A stretch of DNA of 64,000 nucleotides. It comes from Sulfurospirillum arsenophilum NBRC 109478 (GTDB lineage: Bacteria > Campylobacterota > Campylobacteria > Campylobacterales > Sulfurospirillaceae). The notes beneath the pieces were generated by a model. That model saw only the letters and a program-made list of their open reading frames with translations. It had not been told where the DNA came from and searched no databases. This document shows positions 35,807-44,039 of this stretch, in pieces. Location of the stretch: positions 62,001-126,000 of the forward strand of contig NZ_BBQF01000003.1 of the NCBI RefSeq assembly GCF_000813345.1, given 5' to 3'. Numbering within the stretch: position 1 is the stretch's first letter; every line of letters starts with the position of its first letter. Made by a program: the position numbers and the translations under genes.

Positions 35807-36826
35807 ATGAGTATTTCCTCCAACATCTTAAAAGCATTTCTAGGGCTTAGCATTGCATCGAGCTTTGCACTGGCAAGTGAAATCAATGTCTATTCACACA
35901 GACACTATGATAGCGATAAAATGCTCTTTGAAGCGTTTGAAAAAAAGAGTGGCATTAAAGTCAATGTCATTACCGCTAAAGCAGAAGAGCTTGTTTCAAA
36001 GCTCAAAATTGAGGGTGCAAATTCACCTGCTGATATGTTAATTACCTCGGATATTGGTAATTTATACGAAGCCAAAGAAGAACATCTTTTACAACCAATC
36101 GTTTCTAAAACGCTTGTTGAAAATATTCCTGCACACTTAAGAGACAGCGAGAGTGAATGGTTTGGTCTTACAAAACGTGCGCGTATCTTTGTTTACAACC
36201 CCGAAAAAATCTCTGAAAAAGAGTTGGGAAGTTACCTTGATCTGAGCGATCCTAAATTTAAAGGTAAGCTCCTTACTCGTAGCTCTTCAGCGGCATACAA
36301 TAAATCGCTTTTAGCGTCTATCATCGCGAATCATGGTGAAGCCAAAGCGTTGGAATTTGCCAAAGGGTTGGTGGCAAATTTTGCCAGAGATCCAAAAGGC
36401 AATGACAGAGACCAAATCAAAGCCGTGGCAAGTGGTGAAGGTGACTTGGCGATTGTCAATACCTATTATTTAGGCATAATGCTGAACAGCAAAGACCCAA
36501 AAGATGTTGAAATCGCTAAAAGTGTCAAGCTCTTTTTCCCTGCACAAAAAGCAGAAGGTACGCACATCAACATCAGTGGTGCTGGTGTAACAAAGTATGC
36601 TAAAAACAAAGAGAATGCCATTAAATTGATCGAGTTTTTAAGCAGTGTTGAGGCACAAACACTCTTTGCCGAAGCTAACCACGAGTATCCAGCGAACCCT
36701 GCTGTTAAAGCTTCTGGAACAGTAGCAACATTTGGAACATTTAAAGAAGATACACTACCCCTCGCAGAGGTTGGTAAATACAACAAAAAAGCGGTTGAAA
36801 TCGCAACAAAGGCAAACTGGAGATAA
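35807..36826 (+). CDS. fbpA: Ferric-iron ABC transporter substrate-binding protein (FbpA/FutA type)
   Basis: This 339-residue periplasmic protein has a signal peptide cut near LA-SEI. It shows the family start EINVYSHRHYDSD and the conserved Tyr pair NTYYLGIM that binds Fe(III). ATG is preceded by AAGGATAG. The permease gene overlaps its stop by one base. A Fur box lies upstream. Confidence 0.93.
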   Translation: MSISSNILKAFLGLSIASSFALASEINVYSHRHYDSDKMLFEAFEKKSGIKVNVITAKAEELVSKLKIEGANSPADMLITSDIGNLYEAKEEHLLQPIVSKTLVENIPAHLRDSESEWFGLTKRARIFVYNPEKISEKELGSYLDLSDPKFKGKLLTRSSSAAYNKSLLASIIANHGEAKALEFAKGLVANFARDPKGNDRDQIKAVASGEGDLAIVNTYYLGIMLNSKDPKDVEIAKSVKLFFPAQKAEGTHINISGAGVTKYAKNKENAIKLIEFLSSVEAQTLFAEANHEYPANPAVKASGTVATFGTFKEDTLPLAEVGKYNKKAVEIATKANWR

Positions 36827-38388
36827 TGCAAACGTTTAAACATCTACTAGCCCCTCTTTTGGGGCTGGTAATCTCTCTTCCCATTTTTTCGCTGGTCATC
36901 TACTTTATCGCACAGAATGATTTTTCTATGACCTCGATTAACCCAGCAGAGCTTTTACTCTACACGAAAAACACGGCATTTGTTCTCTTTGGAACAGCAT
37001 TTTTAGTGCTTTTTTTAGGTATCAGTACAGCGTTTATGAGTGCGCGCTTTGAGTATTTTGGAAGTCGTTTTTTTAGCCTCATTTTTGTACTCCCTTTAGC
37101 CTTTCCAGCCTACATCTTAGGGTACAGTTATGTGGGGTTTTTTGAGTTTCATGGCATCTTAGCCACACTTCTCTCCCAGCCAAAAATTAAACTCGACATC
37201 TTAAATATTTATGGCGTTACGGCTATTCTTTCTTTTGCGATGTTTCCGTATGTCTTCATTTTGGCACGTGTCTCATTTGCCTCCATCTCTTCAACAGTGG
37301 TAGAACTCGTTTCACTCAAACAGCTCTCGTTTTGCAAAGCCTTTTTCACGGTCTATCTGCCTTTGGCATACCCCGCCATTTTTGCAGGACTCGTGCTTGC
37401 CATGATGGAAGTACTGAGTGATTATGGAACAGTGGCGTACTTTGGTGTCGATACCTTTAGTGTGGGCATTTTTAAAAGTTGGTTTGGCTATGGCAATCTA
37501 AATGAGGCGATTAACCTTGCGATTATTATGCTCTTTATGGTTTTTATCATGATGCTTGCAGAGTCCAGGTTTAGAGCCAAATTTCGTTTTATCAGCGTCA
37601 CCCACAGCAGTAAAAAAGCACCTAAAGTAAAACTAAGAGGCTTACAAAATGGCATCGCTTTTGGACTCTCTATGCTCATAAGCACCTTTACACTTTTCAT
37701 CCCAACAGGTGTGCTTTTGTACTGGTTTTATCTTGATTTTAACACACTGGATTGGAGCTCTTTTACCTATCTTTACCGCACACTGAGTCTCAATGTTCTC
37801 TCATCACTTATCATCATTGCTTTAGCATTTGGAATGGTCTATGCCTCGCGTTTTTACCCAAGCAAATTAGGGGTGATTAGTCATAAACTCTCTATTCTTG
37901 GGTACTCTATACCAGGTGCTATCATTGGTATAGGCATTTTACTTTTTACCAATTTTATCGACCAACATTTTGGTAAAGTTATTCTTGGAGGCTCTTTTTT
38001 TGCGCTTATTTTTGCGTATTTGAGCCGTTATTTTGCCGCAAGTATTGGTTCAGTCGAAAACGGTTTTAGCAAGATTGATAAAAGCATTGATGATGCGACC
38101 ATTGTTTTTGGAACGAGCGAATGGGGGCGCATTTTCAAAGTCTATTTACCATTGATGCGACCTTATTTGCTGAGTGGTTTTTTGATTCTTTACATCGATC
38201 TTGCAAAAGAGCTTCCGGCAACCTTGCTTTTAAGACCGTTTAATTATGACACCATTGCCATTCGCATTTACGAGTTAGCCAGCAACGAGATACTCTATAA
38301 AAGTGCCTTTCCATCGCTCTTATTGGTGGTTACAACTGCCATTGCGGTCTTATTACTCAATTCAAAATTTGTACGAGGTAGAAGATGA
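36826..38388 (+). CDS. fbpB: Ferric-iron ABC transporter permease (FbpB type)
   Basis: The 520-residue protein has two fused BPD_transp_1 domains with about twelve helices. The coupling motifs are VELVSLKQLSFCKAFFTVYLPLAYPAI and DDATIVFGTSEWGRIFKVYLPLMRP. The length fits FbpB. It overlaps the binding-protein gene by one base and the ATPase gene by four. Confidence 0.92.
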   Translation: MQTFKHLLAPLLGLVISLPIFSLVIYFIAQNDFSMTSINPAELLLYTKNTAFVLFGTAFLVLFLGISTAFMSARFEYFGSRFFSLIFVLPLAFPAYILGYSYVGFFEFHGILATLLSQPKIKLDILNIYGVTAILSFAMFPYVFILARVSFASISSTVVELVSLKQLSFCKAFFTVYLPLAYPAIFAGLVLAMMEVLSDYGTVAYFGVDTFSVGIFKSWFGYGNLNEAINLAIIMLFMVFIMMLAESRFRAKFRFISVTHSSKKAPKVKLRGLQNGIAFGLSMLISTFTLFIPTGVLLYWFYLDFNTLDWSSFTYLYRTLSLNVLSSLIIIALAFGMVYASRFYPSKLGVISHKLSILGYSIPGAIIGIGILLFTNFIDQHFGKVILGGSFFALIFAYLSRYFAASIGSVENGFSKIDKSIDDATIVFGTSEWGRIFKVYLPLMRPYLLSGFLILYIDLAKELPATLLLRPFNYDTIAIRIYELASNEILYKSAFPSLLLVVTTAIAVLLLNSKFVRGRR

Positions 38389-39338
38389 AACCTATCGTTA
38401 GCATCGAAGATTTACACAAACGTTTTTGCAAAGGTAACATCTGTGTTGCCAATGACATTAGCTTTTCCATCAACGAAGGTGAAATTTTTACCATTTTAGG
38501 CAGAAGCGGTAGTGGTAAAACCACGCTTTTGCGGATGCTCTCAGGTCTTGAAAATCCTGACAGTGGAACGATTTGCATTGGCGACAAGGTCGTCTATGCC
38601 GCCAAAACCAATCTACCACCCAATCAGCGAGAAATTGCCATTGTCTTCCAAAACTATGCACTTTTACCCCATCTGAGCATTGCTCAAAACATCGCTTTTG
38701 GAAGCAAAGCGAGCCACGAAGAGCTTTTACATGTAATGCAAAAAACTAAGATAGAAACGCTCTCTTCCAAGTACCCGCATGAGATCAGCGGTGGTCAGCA
38801 ACAGCGTGTCGCCTTGGCACGTGCCATCTTGGATAAGCCCAAAATTTTACTGCTCGATGAACCACTGAGCAACATCGACACGGAGCTTAGAGCCATTTTA
38901 AGAAGCGAACTCAAAGAGATGATCAAACTCTTTGGCATCACAGCCCTGTTCATCACGCATGACAAAGAAGATGCGTTTTATCTCTCCGACCGCATCGCTA
39001 TTATGGATGGGGGTGACATCTTGCAAATCGGCACACCCCAAGAGGTTTACAATCATCCAAACTCACTCTACTGCGCCAATTTTTTAGGCAAAATCAACGC
39101 ATTGCCTCAAAGTTTAGGTTTGAATGCAGCGTATTGTCGTTTAGATGCGTTGCGTTTAAGCCCAGATTTTACACGTAAGGCTCGCATCAAAGAGATTATT
39201 TTTTACGGAAATTTTTACGAGATTATTTTGGATTTTGAAGGGGCGATGCTAAGCGCATACAGTTTTGATGCCACCTTAAGAGAGGGTGATGTGATAGGCT
39301 TTGAGGTTGATGAAAGTAAGCTCATTACGTTTGCTTAA
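38385..39338 (+). CDS. fbpC: Ferric-iron ABC transporter ATPase (FbpC type)
   Basis: The 317-residue ATPase has Walker A GRSGSGKTT (near 39-47), Q-loop VFQNYALLPHLS, signature SGGQQQRVALARA, Walker B LLLDEPLSNID and a short C-terminal regulatory region. The three-gene unit should import Fe(III). Its end overlaps the convergent histidine kinase gene by four bases. Confidence 0.92.
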   Translation: MKPIVSIEDLHKRFCKGNICVANDISFSINEGEIFTILGRSGSGKTTLLRMLSGLENPDSGTICIGDKVVYAAKTNLPPNQREIAIVFQNYALLPHLSIAQNIAFGSKASHEELLHVMQKTKIETLSSKYPHEISGGQQQRVALARAILDKPKILLLDEPLSNIDTELRAILRSELKEMIKLFGITALFITHDKEDAFYLSDRIAIMDGGDILQIGTPQEVYNHPNSLYCANFLGKINALPQSLGLNAAYCRLDALRLSPDFTRKARIKEIIFYGNFYEIILDFEGAMLSAYSFDATLREGDVIGFEVDESKLITFA

Positions 39339-40429
39339 AAAAAGACGCTAAAGGTAGTGCCTTTGCCTTCAACGGAGTTGATAACAAGTTTAAAATCATT
39401 CGTTTTGCAAATGGTGTTGACGATATCTAAACCGATGCCAAAGCCACCTTTATCGCTATTGGCGCGTTTATAGCGTTTGGTGATATCACCCAGTTTGGAG
39501 CTTTCAATGCCGATGCCACTGTCTTTGACACTGAGCTTTTCAAAGTCCAGCGTCACTTCGATGCTACCATTTAAACGGTTGTATTTGATAGCGTTTGAGA
39601 GGAGATTGTCGATAAGTTTGGTAAGGCTCTCTTCGTTTACATGTAAAGATTTTTCGTTCAGTTTTAACGTCATGTCAATGCGTTTACTTGCCATCAAATC
39701 CATAAAATACTCGATGCGCTCCTCGATGAGCTTTTTCACATCGACATCGCTTTTTTCTTCATTTTGTTTGTCATGAAGAAGCATATAACTAAGGTTGCCG
39801 TACAAGGTTGCAATGCGTTTTGCACTCAGTTCGATGCGTTTGAGCTTTTTCTCTTCCACGTTTTTAAGCGTACTGATACTCATCAAAATCGCCGTAATGG
39901 GCGTGTTTAGCTCATGCGTGGAGTCTTTGATGAAGGTGTCAAGATGGTTGATCTCTTCTTGAATGGGTTTGAGAAATTGTTTGGCAAGGACATAGCCCAA
40001 AATAGTTGCAAATGCCAGACTTAGGAATAAATAGAACACGGTTTGCAAGCGTAAAGAATGAATCATACTCGAACTATGCGTGTGTTTGAGGACTATGGTG
40101 TGAATGCCCAAATGTTTTTGGCTACTCTCATCCAGTGCGTAAAAACTGTTGTTTTCAAGGTAAAATGTTTTCGTAAAATCCACAGGTTCCGGAAAGCTTA
40201 CATGTAAAGGTATATTGCCTTCTCCAAAGAGTCCGAGCTGGTACTCTTTTTCTAAGCCAAAACACTGCTCAGCTGGCTTTTCTTTAAGGCATTTTTGAAG
40301 TGTGCCGTCTTCCATCATATGGGCGGTGACGATTTGGTGTGCAATGCTAGAAGCGGTGGCTCGCATTTTTAGGGCATAGTTTTCATGGAGATTTTTGATC
40401 TCAATGGTGTAAAACATCCACGCAAGCAA
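39335..40429 (-). CDS. Sensor histidine kinase, N-terminus apparently frame-shifted
   Basis: The HisKA motif STHELNTPITAIL (near 170) and ATPase motifs DNLLSNAIKYN, DSGIGIE and GGFGIGLDIV are intact, with one periplasmic segment and a helix near 135-155. The open frame begins at a TTG, but the same frame continues upstream as YEKRSLARFLLIYLG, a typical first helix, without any start codon. Adding one A to the A5 run at 40487-40491 would restore an ATG at 40494 overlapping the regulator stop (ATGA). It is paired with the regulator at 40491-41153. Confidence 0.8.
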   Translation of the reverse strand: MLAWMFYTIEIKNLHENYALKMRATASSIAHQIVTAHMMEDGTLQKCLKEKPAEQCFGLEKEYQLGLFGEGNIPLHVSFPEPVDFTKTFYLENNSFYALDESSQKHLGIHTIVLKHTHSSSMIHSLRLQTVFYLFLSLAFATILGYVLAKQFLKPIQEEINHLDTFIKDSTHELNTPITAILMSISTLKNVEEKKLKRIELSAKRIATLYGNLSYMLLHDKQNEEKSDVDVKKLIEERIEYFMDLMASKRIDMTLKLNEKSLHVNEESLTKLIDNLLSNAIKYNRLNGSIEVTLDFEKLSVKDSGIGIESSKLGDITKRYKRANSDKGGFGIGLDIVNTICKTNDFKLVINSVEGKGTTFSVFF

Positions 40430-40490
40430 GCAGATGAACGCGTAAATGGAGCCAAGATAGATGAGTAAAAACCTCGCAAGCGAGCGTTTT

Positions 40491-41153
40491 TCATAGACAC
40501 TTAAAGCGATATCCCACTCCTTTGATGTTCTCTATAAGACTCTCCAGTCCGTAACTGCGTAGGTTTTTGATGTAGGTACGCACCGTCGCATGGGTCGGCA
40601 CTTCATCAAAGCGCCACACCTCTTCAATAATCTCATCAAAACTGAGCATGCGGTTTTGATGGGAGAGGAAATACTCCAAAAGCTGTGCCTCTTTTTTGCG
40701 AAGTTTATACAACGTCTCAGGCGTGATGATCTGGTAATTTTGCGGATCGTAGCTGATGTTTGAAGCCAGTTTTAAAAGCGCGGTGTCTTCGATGTGATGC
40801 AATTTTTTTGTGCGCTCAATGCGAACCAAAAGCTCTTCAAGCTCAAAGGGTTTTTTGAGGTAATCCTCTGCTCCCAAAGCAAAGCCTTTTTTCACATCGC
40901 TGATTTGATCCAGTGAGGTGATGAAGATGACAGGTGTGGCGATGTTGGCCTCTTTGAGTGTTTTTAAAAGCTCAAAACCGCTCAGGTTTGGGACGTTGAT
41001 GTCCAAAACCAAGATGTCAAATTTGTGTTCAAAAATGGCATCAAGCGCTTCTTTGCCATCGTAAAAGAGCTTTACATGTAAACCATGTTCGACTAAAAAC
41101 TCTTCAATAATTTCGCTAAGAATGGGGTCGTCTTCTAAGAGTAAAATTTTCAT
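40491..41153 (-). CDS. OmpR-family response regulator
   Basis: The 220-residue regulator (MKILLLEDDP start; an ATG three codons earlier is also possible) has an EDD acidic pair, phospho-Asp in ILVLDINVPNLSG, a Lys in DYLKKPFELEELL and a winged-helix domain ending GVGYRFKCL. It is followed by its kinase in overlapping arrangement. Targets are unknown; the copper block begins less than 2 kb away on the other strand. Confidence 0.9.
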   Translation of the reverse strand: MKILLLEDDPILSEIIEEFLVEHGLHVKLFYDGKEALDAIFEHKFDILVLDINVPNLSGFELLKTLKEANIATPVIFITSLDQISDVKKGFALGAEDYLKKPFELEELLVRIERTKKLHHIEDTALLKLASNISYDPQNYQIITPETLYKLRKKEAQLLEYFLSHQNRMLSFDEIIEEVWRFDEVPTHATVRTYIKNLRSYGLESLIENIKGVGYRFKCL

Positions 41154-41220
41154 AAGAGCCATTATACACTAAAATTTTTTGCTTCCTCAAACTTATTCAT
41201 GATTAAAAAGGGCGGAATAG

Positions 41221-41249
41221 TTGACTTATCGGAGTGTTTTTGTTATGAT
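41221..41249 (+). promoter_or_regulatory. Near-consensus sigma-70 promoter of the hairpin RNA
   Basis: TTGACT (41221-41226) and TATGAT (41244-41249) are separated by exactly 17 bases. Predicted transcription starts at about 41256-41258, just before the hairpin that begins at 41259. Confidence 0.7.
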
Positions 41250-41256
41250 TTTGCTA

Positions 41257-41430
41257 GATAGACTTCTTTCATAACCCATTGAAAAAAGAGTATCGCTTAT
41301 AGCACATCACTTTTTAAAACTAAAAGCATCGCCATAGCTTCTGCTATGACTCAATTTTGAGTTTCAAAAATTAACGCACTCTAAGCAAACTCTTTATCTT
41401 TTCAAGAGTTATGCAAGAAGTCTAATTTTT
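41257..41430 (+). ncRNA. Structured RNA of about 170 nt, 6S-like or attenuator leader
   Basis: The ends form a 17-bp stem with one mismatch (41259-41275 with 41408-41424). Inside come TTGAAAA/TTTTCAA, GCTTA/TAAGC, a wide central bubble, TTTTTAAAACT pairing with AGTTTCAAAAA, and apical CATAGC-TTCT-GCTATG. A near-consensus promoter sits directly upstream and ATTTTT directly follows the stem. One long irregular hairpin with a central bubble and this length is the 6S RNA plan. The alternative is a structured leader of the micro-ORF and GGDEF/EAL gene downstream. Confidence 0.55.
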
Positions 41431-41448
41431 AAAACAAGGAGTTCTACC

Positions 41449-41517
41449 ATGACATTTCACTATGCCTCATTTCATGGAAAAATAACACTTGTTTTATGCC
41501 TCATGCGTTGCTGCTAA
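41449..41517 (+). CDS. 22-residue micro-ORF ending Arg-Cys-Cys, possible leader peptide
   Basis: AAGGAG eight bases before the ATG is the best ribosome site in this gap. The peptide starts MTFHYASFHGK and ends LCLMRCC, with three cysteines. It lies between the hairpin RNA and a second hairpin (TCGTTTTGA / TCAAACGA, 41555-41584), then the GGDEF/EAL gene at 41620. Leader peptides with terminal cysteine pairs are known to sense cysteine supply or copper in other bacteria; that role here is inference. Too short for homology to help. Confidence 0.5.
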   Translation: MTFHYASFHGKITLVLCLMRCC

Positions 41518-41554
41518 TACACTAAGAATTTCACAAAACCCTTTTAAAATCCGT

Positions 41555-41584
41555 TCGTTTTGATCTTAAAATAAAGTCAAACGA
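41555..41584 (+). promoter_or_regulatory. Hairpin between micro-ORF and GGDEF/EAL gene
   Basis: TCGTTTTGA pairs with TCAAACGA (one bulge). A weak T-rich tail (CATTTTTAC) follows after a few bases, so it could be an attenuator. A TTTACATGTAAG copy at 41597 lies between it and the next start codon. Confidence 0.35.
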
Positions 41585-41619
41585 TACACACTCATTTTTA
41601 CATGTAAGAGATAGAAACA

Positions 41620-42864
41620 ATGAAAAAAGAAATAAAATACGAACTCAAATATGGGCGCATGAGCCCCATTACCGAACTGCCCGATAGACAGCGTTTTTTA
41701 AACACATTGGAGCATTCCCAAGCCAATAAATTAGCTCTTTTAAACATCAATGGCTTTTGGAATTTTAACCATGTGTTTGGGTATGCCATCGGTGATGAGA
41801 TCTTAAAAATAATCTCTGGGAGGCTTCAAAAACGCTTCCCTAACTCGGTTGTTTTCCACTTAGGTGGTGATAATTTTGCCGTTCTTGCGGGTAAAGAGGT
41901 TGGCAAAGAAGCCTTCTTGCAGGCAATCAATTCGTGTATGTGGTACTTTGGAAATTCAGCGCTTAGCATTGAAGAAGAGAAGATTTATGTCGCCATTCGC
42001 GTAGGCGTTGCCATCGACTATGTTGACCTGTTTCTCAATGCCGAATTTGCCATCAAACAAGCTAAACGCATCGGCAAGGACATCGTGGTCTATGACTCAT
42101 CCAGTGTCACACTGTGCCGTCCGACCCATACGAGCGCTAGAGCGGACTTAGAGTGGCAAAAGGCGATTCGTCAAGCATTGCTGAAAGATCGTTTTGAGGT
42201 GTATGCGCAAAGCATTCAAGGTGGTAAGGTCAAAAAATTTGAGTGTTTGGTACGGATGAAAAGCACCAACGGTGGCGTCATCTCGCCGTATCAGTTTTTG
42301 GAACATGCTAAGAGGGCGCATCTGTACACGAGCATCACGAAAGTGGTGGTTCAAAAATCGTTTGAGTTTTTTGCCGACAAAGAGGCGGAGTTTTCCATCA
42401 ACCTCACATTGAGCGACATTTTAGACCAAGAGACGACCAGTTTTATCATCGAAAAGATGAACGTTTACCGAGTCGCCAATCGTTTGACGGTAGAGCTTGT
42501 GGAGAGTGAAAACATAGAGAATCATCCTGAGGTTTTTGCGTTTCTCTCGTTGCTCAAAAAACAAGGCGTGAAAATCGCCATCGACGACTTTGGTACGGGC
42601 TACTCGAACTTTGAGTATGTGGTAAAGCTTCAAGCCGATTACATCAAGATTGACGGTTCGCTCATTCGCAACATCAACAAAAATGCCACACATCGAGCCG
42701 TGGTCGAAGCCATTGTCACGTTTTCGAAAAAAGTAGGTATGCAAACGGTCGCAGAGTTTGTCTCAGACTATGAGATTTACGAAGCGTGCCAAGACCAAAA
42801 AATCGACTACTTTCAAGGCTATCTCTGGAGCGAACCCCAACCGCTTCATAAGCTTAAACTCTGA
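41620..42864 (+). CDS. GGDEF/EAL c-di-GMP protein with degenerate GGDEF
   Basis: The 414-residue soluble protein has an N-terminal GGDEF-like domain whose motif reads GGDNF, so cyclase activity is doubtful, and a C-terminal EAL domain. In the latter, EAL reads ECL, but the other catalytic positions are present: SINLTL, VELVES, IDDFGTGYSN, DYIKID and the FQGY glutamine. It is likely a c-di-GMP phosphodiesterase. A strong terminator follows. Confidence 0.85.
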   Translation: MKKEIKYELKYGRMSPITELPDRQRFLNTLEHSQANKLALLNINGFWNFNHVFGYAIGDEILKIISGRLQKRFPNSVVFHLGGDNFAVLAGKEVGKEAFLQAINSCMWYFGNSALSIEEEKIYVAIRVGVAIDYVDLFLNAEFAIKQAKRIGKDIVVYDSSSVTLCRPTHTSARADLEWQKAIRQALLKDRFEVYAQSIQGGKVKKFECLVRMKSTNGGVISPYQFLEHAKRAHLYTSITKVVVQKSFEFFADKEAEFSINLTLSDILDQETTSFIIEKMNVYRVANRLTVELVESENIENHPEVFAFLSLLKKQGVKIAIDDFGTGYSNFEYVVKLQADYIKIDGSLIRNINKNATHRAVVEAIVTFSKKVGMQTVAEFVSDYEIYEACQDQKIDYFQGYLWSEPQPLHKLKL

Positions 42865-42869
42865 GGGGT

Positions 42870-42896
42870 AAGTGGCTAGAGATAGCCACTTTTTTC
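42870..42896 (+). terminator. Rho-independent terminator after GGDEF/EAL gene
   Basis: A 9-bp perfect stem (AAGTGGCTA / TAGCCACTT) with a GAGA loop is followed by TTTTTC. Confidence 0.85.
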
Positions 42897-42905
42897 TTTC
42901 CATTC

Positions 42906-42935
42906 CACAAATAGTACACAGACGTTTCCTATACT
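42906..42935 (+). promoter_or_regulatory. Copper-block promoter module, copy 1
   Basis: This 30-base module starts CACAAATAGTACACA and ends TATACT (-10). It has the same length and ends as copies at 43552 and 43982, each ahead of a metal-related gene. The conserved left part is a likely activator site. Confidence 0.6.
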
Positions 42936-42967
42936 TGAGTAACACTATTACTAAAAAAAGGAAACGA

Positions 42968-43462
42968 ATGTTACACCCCAAAAAAAGTATTGCTACGCTA
43001 ATGCTTGCCACTGTTTTTTCAAGTCAAGCGTTTGCGATGGATGACCACTCTGCTCACAACCATGCTACACACAGCCATAGTATGGCATCCACCGTTGGTA
43101 AACCCTCCGACGCCTCGCTCGCAAACAAAACCATCAAGCTTGATTTGCTTGATTCCATGCGGTTTGAATTTCATAACACAATGAGCATCAAAGAAGGAGA
43201 TATTGTTAGATTTGTTGTGACCAATAAAGGCGTGATTGACCATGAGTTCTCCATTGGGAGTGAAAAAGAGCAAAAAGCACATCTTGAAATGATGAAACAG
43301 ATGCCAAATATGGTGCACAGTGATGGCAGTACCATTACCGTTAAACCGAATGAAACCAAAGAGCTCACATGGAAATTTACCAAAAGAGACACGGTGATGT
43401 TCGCGTGCAACATTCCAGAGCATTTTGAAGCGGGGATGCACCACAAGGTTGTTATAAAGTAG
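42968..43462 (+). CDS. Periplasmic cupredoxin
   Basis: The product is 164 residues from the ATG at 42968 (the frame opens earlier, but across the promoter). A signal peptide is followed by a His-rich stretch (DDHSAHNHATHSH) and a cupredoxin fold. Copper ligands are His in DHEFSIG, and Cys, His and Met in FACNIPEHFEAGMHH. It probably binds copper ahead of the CusCBA-type exporter downstream. The last 90 bases are repeated at 43866-43955. Confidence 0.85.
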   Translation: MLHPKKSIATLMLATVFSSQAFAMDDHSAHNHATHSHSMASTVGKPSDASLANKTIKLDLLDSMRFEFHNTMSIKEGDIVRFVVTNKGVIDHEFSIGSEKEQKAHLEMMKQMPNMVHSDGSTITVKPNETKELTWKFTKRDTVMFACNIPEHFEAGMHHKVVIK

Positions 43463-43508
43463 GTAGTACGATCTTGTTTAAAAAAATTAAAAATTAAACT
43501 CCTTTCTT

Positions 43509-43538
43509 GCGTGACTGATTTAACAGTCACGCTCTCTT
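43509..43538 (+). terminator. Rho-independent terminator after the cupredoxin gene
   Basis: A 9-bp perfect stem (GCGTGACTG / CAGTCACGC), loop ATTTAA, is followed by a T-rich run. Confidence 0.85.
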
Positions 43539-43551
43539 TCTTTTTTCACTC

Positions 43552-43581
43552 CACAAATATTGCATACGTCTTTTTTATACT
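43552..43581 (+). promoter_or_regulatory. Copper-block promoter module, copy 2
   Basis: CACAAATATTGCATA at the left and TATACT at the right, 30 bases as in copies 1 and 3. The middle is the most diverged of the three, as expected if the gene it serves is decaying. Confidence 0.5.
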
Positions 43582-43614
43582 TCTATTACATTTTAATAAA
43601 AACAGGAGTACACA

Positions 43615-43955
43615 ATGAAATATAAAATAACGATGGCAACGATTGCCCTTATAGCGATTTTTTCCAATCAAGCTTTTGCTGAAAATGGTCATGGCGGAGA
43701 GGGAAAAGGAATCAACCAGAAGCGAGAGTTTTCTATAGGTAGTGAACAAGTGCAAAAGAAAAATAATGAAGCTATGAATCAAATGCCCAATATGATGCCT
43801 AATATGATGCACAGTGATAGTAAGAACATGATGCACAAGCCTGAAGAGACAAAGAAGTAAGATTAAAATTTACCAAAAGAGACACGGTGATGTTTGCGTG
43901 CAACATTCCAGAGCATTTTGAAGCGGGAATGCACCACAAGATTGTTATAAAGTAG
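43615..43955 (+). pseudogene. Decayed duplicate of the cupredoxin gene
   Basis: The first part still reads as an 81-residue ORF (43615-43860) with a signal peptide, a short REFSIGSE match to the intact copy and a Met/His-rich tail (MPNMMPNMMHSD). The ORF then stops. The last 90 bases (43866-43955) match 43373-43462 with only three differences, but are out of frame. The middle, including the first copper ligand region, has been deleted. Promoter and ribosome site remain, so a small Met-rich periplasmic peptide may still be made. Confidence 0.7.
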
Positions 43956-43981
43956 TATGATTGTTTTGATGAGAGTTATTG

Positions 43982-44011
43982 CACAAATAGTACACACACG
44001 CTTTCTATACT
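43982..44011 (+). promoter_or_regulatory. Copper-block promoter module, copy 3
   Basis: CACAAATAGTACACA to TATACT, 30 bases, nearly identical to copy 1. It drives the FixH-like gene and the CusCBA-type genes that follow without gaps. Confidence 0.6.
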
Positions 44012-44039
44012 GTCACTATATTTTTACAAGGAGTACGTG

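Noticed and set aside
41259-41424. 17-bp inverted repeats as ends of an insertion element
   Set aside because: No target-site duplication flanks them, nothing coding lies between, and a promoter is positioned exactly to transcribe the hairpin.
43615-43860. The 81-residue ORF as an ordinary independent gene
   Set aside because: The 90-base match to the intact cupredoxin 3' end follows it out of frame, so a decayed duplicate explains it better.
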